Origin: JBMNGH01 sp050949725
GTDB lineage: Bacteria > Bacillota > Thermosediminibacteria > Thermosediminibacterales > Tepidanaerobacteraceae
Length of the DNA stretch: 64,000 nucleotides
Direction: 5' to 3'
NCBI GenBank assembly: GCA_050949725.1
Contig: JBMNGH010000009.1
Span: 1 to 64,000, forward strand
The notes under the pieces were generated by a model that saw only the letters and a list, made by a program, of their open reading frames with translations, ran no database searches and was not told the origin of the DNA. How positions within the stretch are numbered: the first letter of the stretch is position 1; each line of letters opens with the position of its first letter. A program made the position numbers and the translations under genes. Below are positions 62,081 through 64,000 of the stretch, one piece after another.

Positions 62081-62677
62081 ATGAATTATGTCTTTTCTTT
62101 TTTTATACTTTTTGGGATACTTGTCGCAGCCATCAATGGCAGGATAGATGTGATAACAGGTGCTGCCATGACTTCGGCGGGAAATGCAGTACAAAGAGCC
62201 ATAAGCCTCATAGGTGTTGTCAGTTTATGGCTGGGAATTGCCAGGGTAGCTGAAAAATCCGGCCTGATTGACATGATGAGCAGGGTGATAGCACCTGTTT
62301 TTAGATGGCTTTTTCCGTCTATTCCTAAAGGGCATCCTGCATTAGGATGTATTCTGATGAACCTGAGTGCAAATATGCTCGGATTTGGAAATGCTGCCAC
62401 CCCGTTCGGCCTAAAGGCCATGAAGGAACTGCAGAGCCTTAACGATCGACCAGATACAGCAACTGATGCAATGTGCACTTTTCTGGCCATCAACACATCT
62501 AGTGTTACCTTAGTCCCAGCGACGATTGTAGCGCTGAGGGCTTCGGCGGGTTCAAATAATCCCACTGACATTATACTATCAATTTTGTTTGCGACAACAT
62601 GTTCGACGTTTGTTGCAATTACAGTTGATTTTACAATGAGGTTGATTTATGGAAGAAAAAAACGCTGGAAGAGGTGA
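62081..62677 (+). CDS. spmA: Spore maturation protein A
   Basis: 198 residues, membrane protein with a nucleoside-recognition (gate) domain. MNYVFSFFILFGILVAAING at the start, SLWLGIARVAEKSGLI, and NLSANMLGFGNAATPFGLKAM are hallmarks. In Bacillus SpmA and SpmB affect spore-core dehydration and heat resistance. ATG 62081 gives the family N-terminus although its purine-rich site (GGGAGGGAAGGG) is distant; an earlier in-frame TTG at 62051 is possible. Overlapping order with spmB. Confidence 0.92.
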   Translation: MNYVFSFFILFGILVAAINGRIDVITGAAMTSAGNAVQRAISLIGVVSLWLGIARVAEKSGLIDMMSRVIAPVFRWLFPSIPKGHPALGCILMNLSANMLGFGNAATPFGLKAMKELQSLNDRPDTATDAMCTFLAINTSSVTLVPATIVALRASAGSNNPTDIILSILFATTCSTFVAITVDFTMRLIYGRKKRWKR

Positions 62678-62683
62678 TATGTC

Positions 62684-63223
62684 ATGATGGCTGAGGCACT
62701 TGGAGCAAGTTCAAACTGGGTACTACCGATGATGATTTTTTTGGTGTTTTTTTACGCGAGCATAAAAAATGTAAGAATATTTGAGGTATTTGTCGAAGGT
62801 GCAACAGAAGGTTTCATGTTATCCATCAAGTTGTTGCCATACCTGATAGGGATATATGTTGCAATCGGTATTTTCAGGGAGTCGGGTGGTGTAGATATCC
62901 TTGTAAAATTGCTGTCACCTGTGCTTCAAGTCATTAAAGCGCCTACAGAAGCGCTTTTCTTGGCTGTTGTAAGGACTCTATCTGGCCCGGCGGCACTCGG
63001 GATGATGCTGGAGGTATTTGACTCTCATGGTCCCGATTCATTTATGGGAAGACTTGCATCTACAATAACAGGTTCGACTGATACGACATTTTATATTGTT
63101 GCTGTATATTTCGGTTCTGTTGGGATTAAGAAAACCAGGTACGCAATACCGGTTGGGCTGATGGCCGATTTCGCAGGATTTGCGGCAGCTGTTTATATAG
63201 TCAGCAAATTGTTTTACTACTAA
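62684..63223 (+). CDS. spmB: Spore maturation protein B
   Basis: 179 residues, multi-pass membrane protein with a gate domain. PMMIFLVFFYASIKNVRIFEVFVEGATEGF, LSGPAALGMMLEVF and STITGSTDTTFYIVAVYFGSVGI are conserved in SpmB. It acts with SpmA in spore maturation. Start ATG 62684 (or ATG 62687), GAGGTGA upstream, 6 bases after spmA. Confidence 0.93.
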   Translation: MMAEALGASSNWVLPMMIFLVFFYASIKNVRIFEVFVEGATEGFMLSIKLLPYLIGIYVAIGIFRESGGVDILVKLLSPVLQVIKAPTEALFLAVVRTLSGPAALGMMLEVFDSHGPDSFMGRLASTITGSTDTTFYIVAVYFGSVGIKKTRYAIPVGLMADFAGFAAAVYIVSKLFYY

Positions 63224-63254
63224 AAATTTTTATCATGTAAATCAAAAATTAACC

Positions 63255-63336
63255 CAAAAAAAATACCCATTGGGCTCTTATTTCAATACTAAATAAAATT
63301 TGGAAACCTTTGCCCAATTGGGTGGTATTTTTTTGT
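63255..63336. terminator. Bidirectional terminator between spmB and the aldolase gene
   Basis: AAAAAATACC and ATTGGGC on the left pair with GCCCAAT and GGTATTTTTT on the right around a loop of about 40 bases. It lies between convergent genes and carries T-runs on both strands. Confidence 0.75.
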
Positions 63337-64000
63337 CAAACACGGGCTGTTTTTGCAATTGCTTTTACTTTGTCCAACACCTCGTCGATGTCATCCTTTG
63401 AAACTCCATGGTGGGTTACAAAGCGGACTGTAGAACTTTGGCCTCCGTTGATTTTCACTCCCCGGAGAAATAGTTCATGTGAAAACTGATTTCCAGTCAT
63501 GTTTAGGCCTTTTATATCACATATTACGATGTTTGTCTGTACTGTTTCAAGGTCGATTTTTATTCCGCAAATTGAGTTCAATCCTTCTGCCAAAACCCTG
63601 GCATTCACATGGTCTTCCTCAAGCCTTTTTGTCATCTTTTCGAGAGCTATAATGCCGGCTGCTGCAAGTATGCCTGCCTGGCGCATTCCGCCACCGAGCA
63701 TTTTTCTAAACCTTCGAGCCCTCGATATAAATTGTTTGTCTCCAGCTATCAGAGAGCCAACAGGTGCACATAGGCCTTTTGAAAGGCAAAACATTACCGA
63801 ATCGGCGTATTGGGCTATCTGTTTGGCCGAAACTTTTAAGTATGCCGCAGCATTAAAAATACGGGCTCCATCCATATGGACGGGAATTTCGTATTTACGC
63901 GAAAGGTCATATGTTTCTCTCAGAATATCTAAGGGAATTACGGTGCCGCCTGCCCTGTTATGTGTGTTTTCAACACAAATGAGGGTGGTTTTTGGCTGAT
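63336..64000 (-). CDS. ltaE: Low-specificity L-threonine aldolase, partial (5' end outside window)
   Basis: The C-terminal 221 or so residues of a PLP fold-I aldolase; the N-terminus lies beyond 64000. Reading in from the edge: ICVENTHNRAGGTVIPLDIL, then VHMDGARIFNA, the PLP Lys in FCLSKGLCAPVGSL, and MLGGGMRQAGILAAAGI. Cleaves threonine or allo-threonine to glycine and acetaldehyde. The visible sequence has no defects. Confidence 0.93.
   Translation of the reverse strand, partial: QPKTTLICVENTHNRAGGTVIPLDILRETYDLSRKYEIPVHMDGARIFNAAAYLKVSAKQIAQYADSVMFCLSKGLCAPVGSLIAGDKQFISRARRFRKMLGGGMRQAGILAAAGIIALEKMTKRLEEDHVNARVLAEGLNSICGIKIDLETVQTNIVICDIKGLNMTGNQFSHELFLRGVKINGGQSSTVRFVTHHGVSKDDIDEVLDKVKAIAKTARV

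Overview
The window looks like a chromosome segment of an anaerobic, spore-forming member of the Firmicutes, class Clostridia. Pointers are a homodimeric pyruvate:ferredoxin oxidoreductase, the redox repressor Rex, sporulation proteins (SpmA/SpmB, a SpoVB-type flippase, GerM-domain lipoproteins, LonB), Gram-positive Shine-Dalgarno sites (AAGGAGG), many intrinsic terminators and encoded tRNA CCA ends. A relative of the Thermoanaerobacterales or Thermosediminibacterales is my guess, not something shown by the sequence.

Layout. 1-1.6 kb is a decayed ISLre2 element. 1.6-4.4 kb is a TPP riboswitch-controlled thiamine-precursor ABC transporter (thiXYZ), followed by an amidohydrolase, a methyltransferase and a small thiamine-binding protein. 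7.5-12.7 kb is an accessory island. It is bounded by two clusters of a REP-like repeat (GTGTCAAGGGGACGG...TTGTCACC) in opposite orientation and holds a HEPN/MNT toxin-antitoxin pair, an unrecognised gene split by a possible -1 frameshift, and a beta-CASP metallo-beta-lactamase nuclease. 12.7-20 kb has an Fe-S flavin oxidoreductase, DegV and NifJ. 20-24 kb has a HAD phosphatase, ManC and CapA. 24-29 kb is a nucleoside-salvage operon (cdd-pdp-deoB-punA) followed by LpdD-like and UbiX proteins. Signal peptidase and a three-tRNA operon follow. 30.7-36.4 kb has a DUF2935 protein, PepF, a flippase and Rex. 36.4-43.7 kb is an envelope and gerM-rph-rdgB-phosphoesterase cluster. Seven tRNAs come next, then the protein quality-control block tig-clpP-clpX-lonB-lon. 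52-60 kb has a LysM/BsuPI protein, a 15-bp minisatellite, Usp and PAP2 proteins, YerC, PcrA, LigA and an Fe-S protein. The right end holds an L,D-transpeptidase, spmAB and a truncated threonine aldolase.

How the genes work together. Most blocks are conserved housekeeping operons. Thiamine uptake (thiXYZ, thiamine-binding protein) plausibly supports the TPP-dependent NifJ. Rex would tie NADH/NAD+ state to fermentative genes, and a palindrome upstream of nifJ is a candidate site. The nucleoside block converts cytidine and deoxynucleosides to bases and pentose phosphates.

The least explained content is non-coding. A roughly 60-70 bp repeat occurs five times, always directly after the T-run of a terminator-like hairpin and always on the + strand. 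REP-like clusters begin right at gene 3' ends. Two degenerate short-period arrays flank ubiX-lepB, and a clean 8 x 15 bp minisatellite lies in a 3' UTR. Among proteins, the island at 9.0-12.0 kb is the best place to look for something undescribed.
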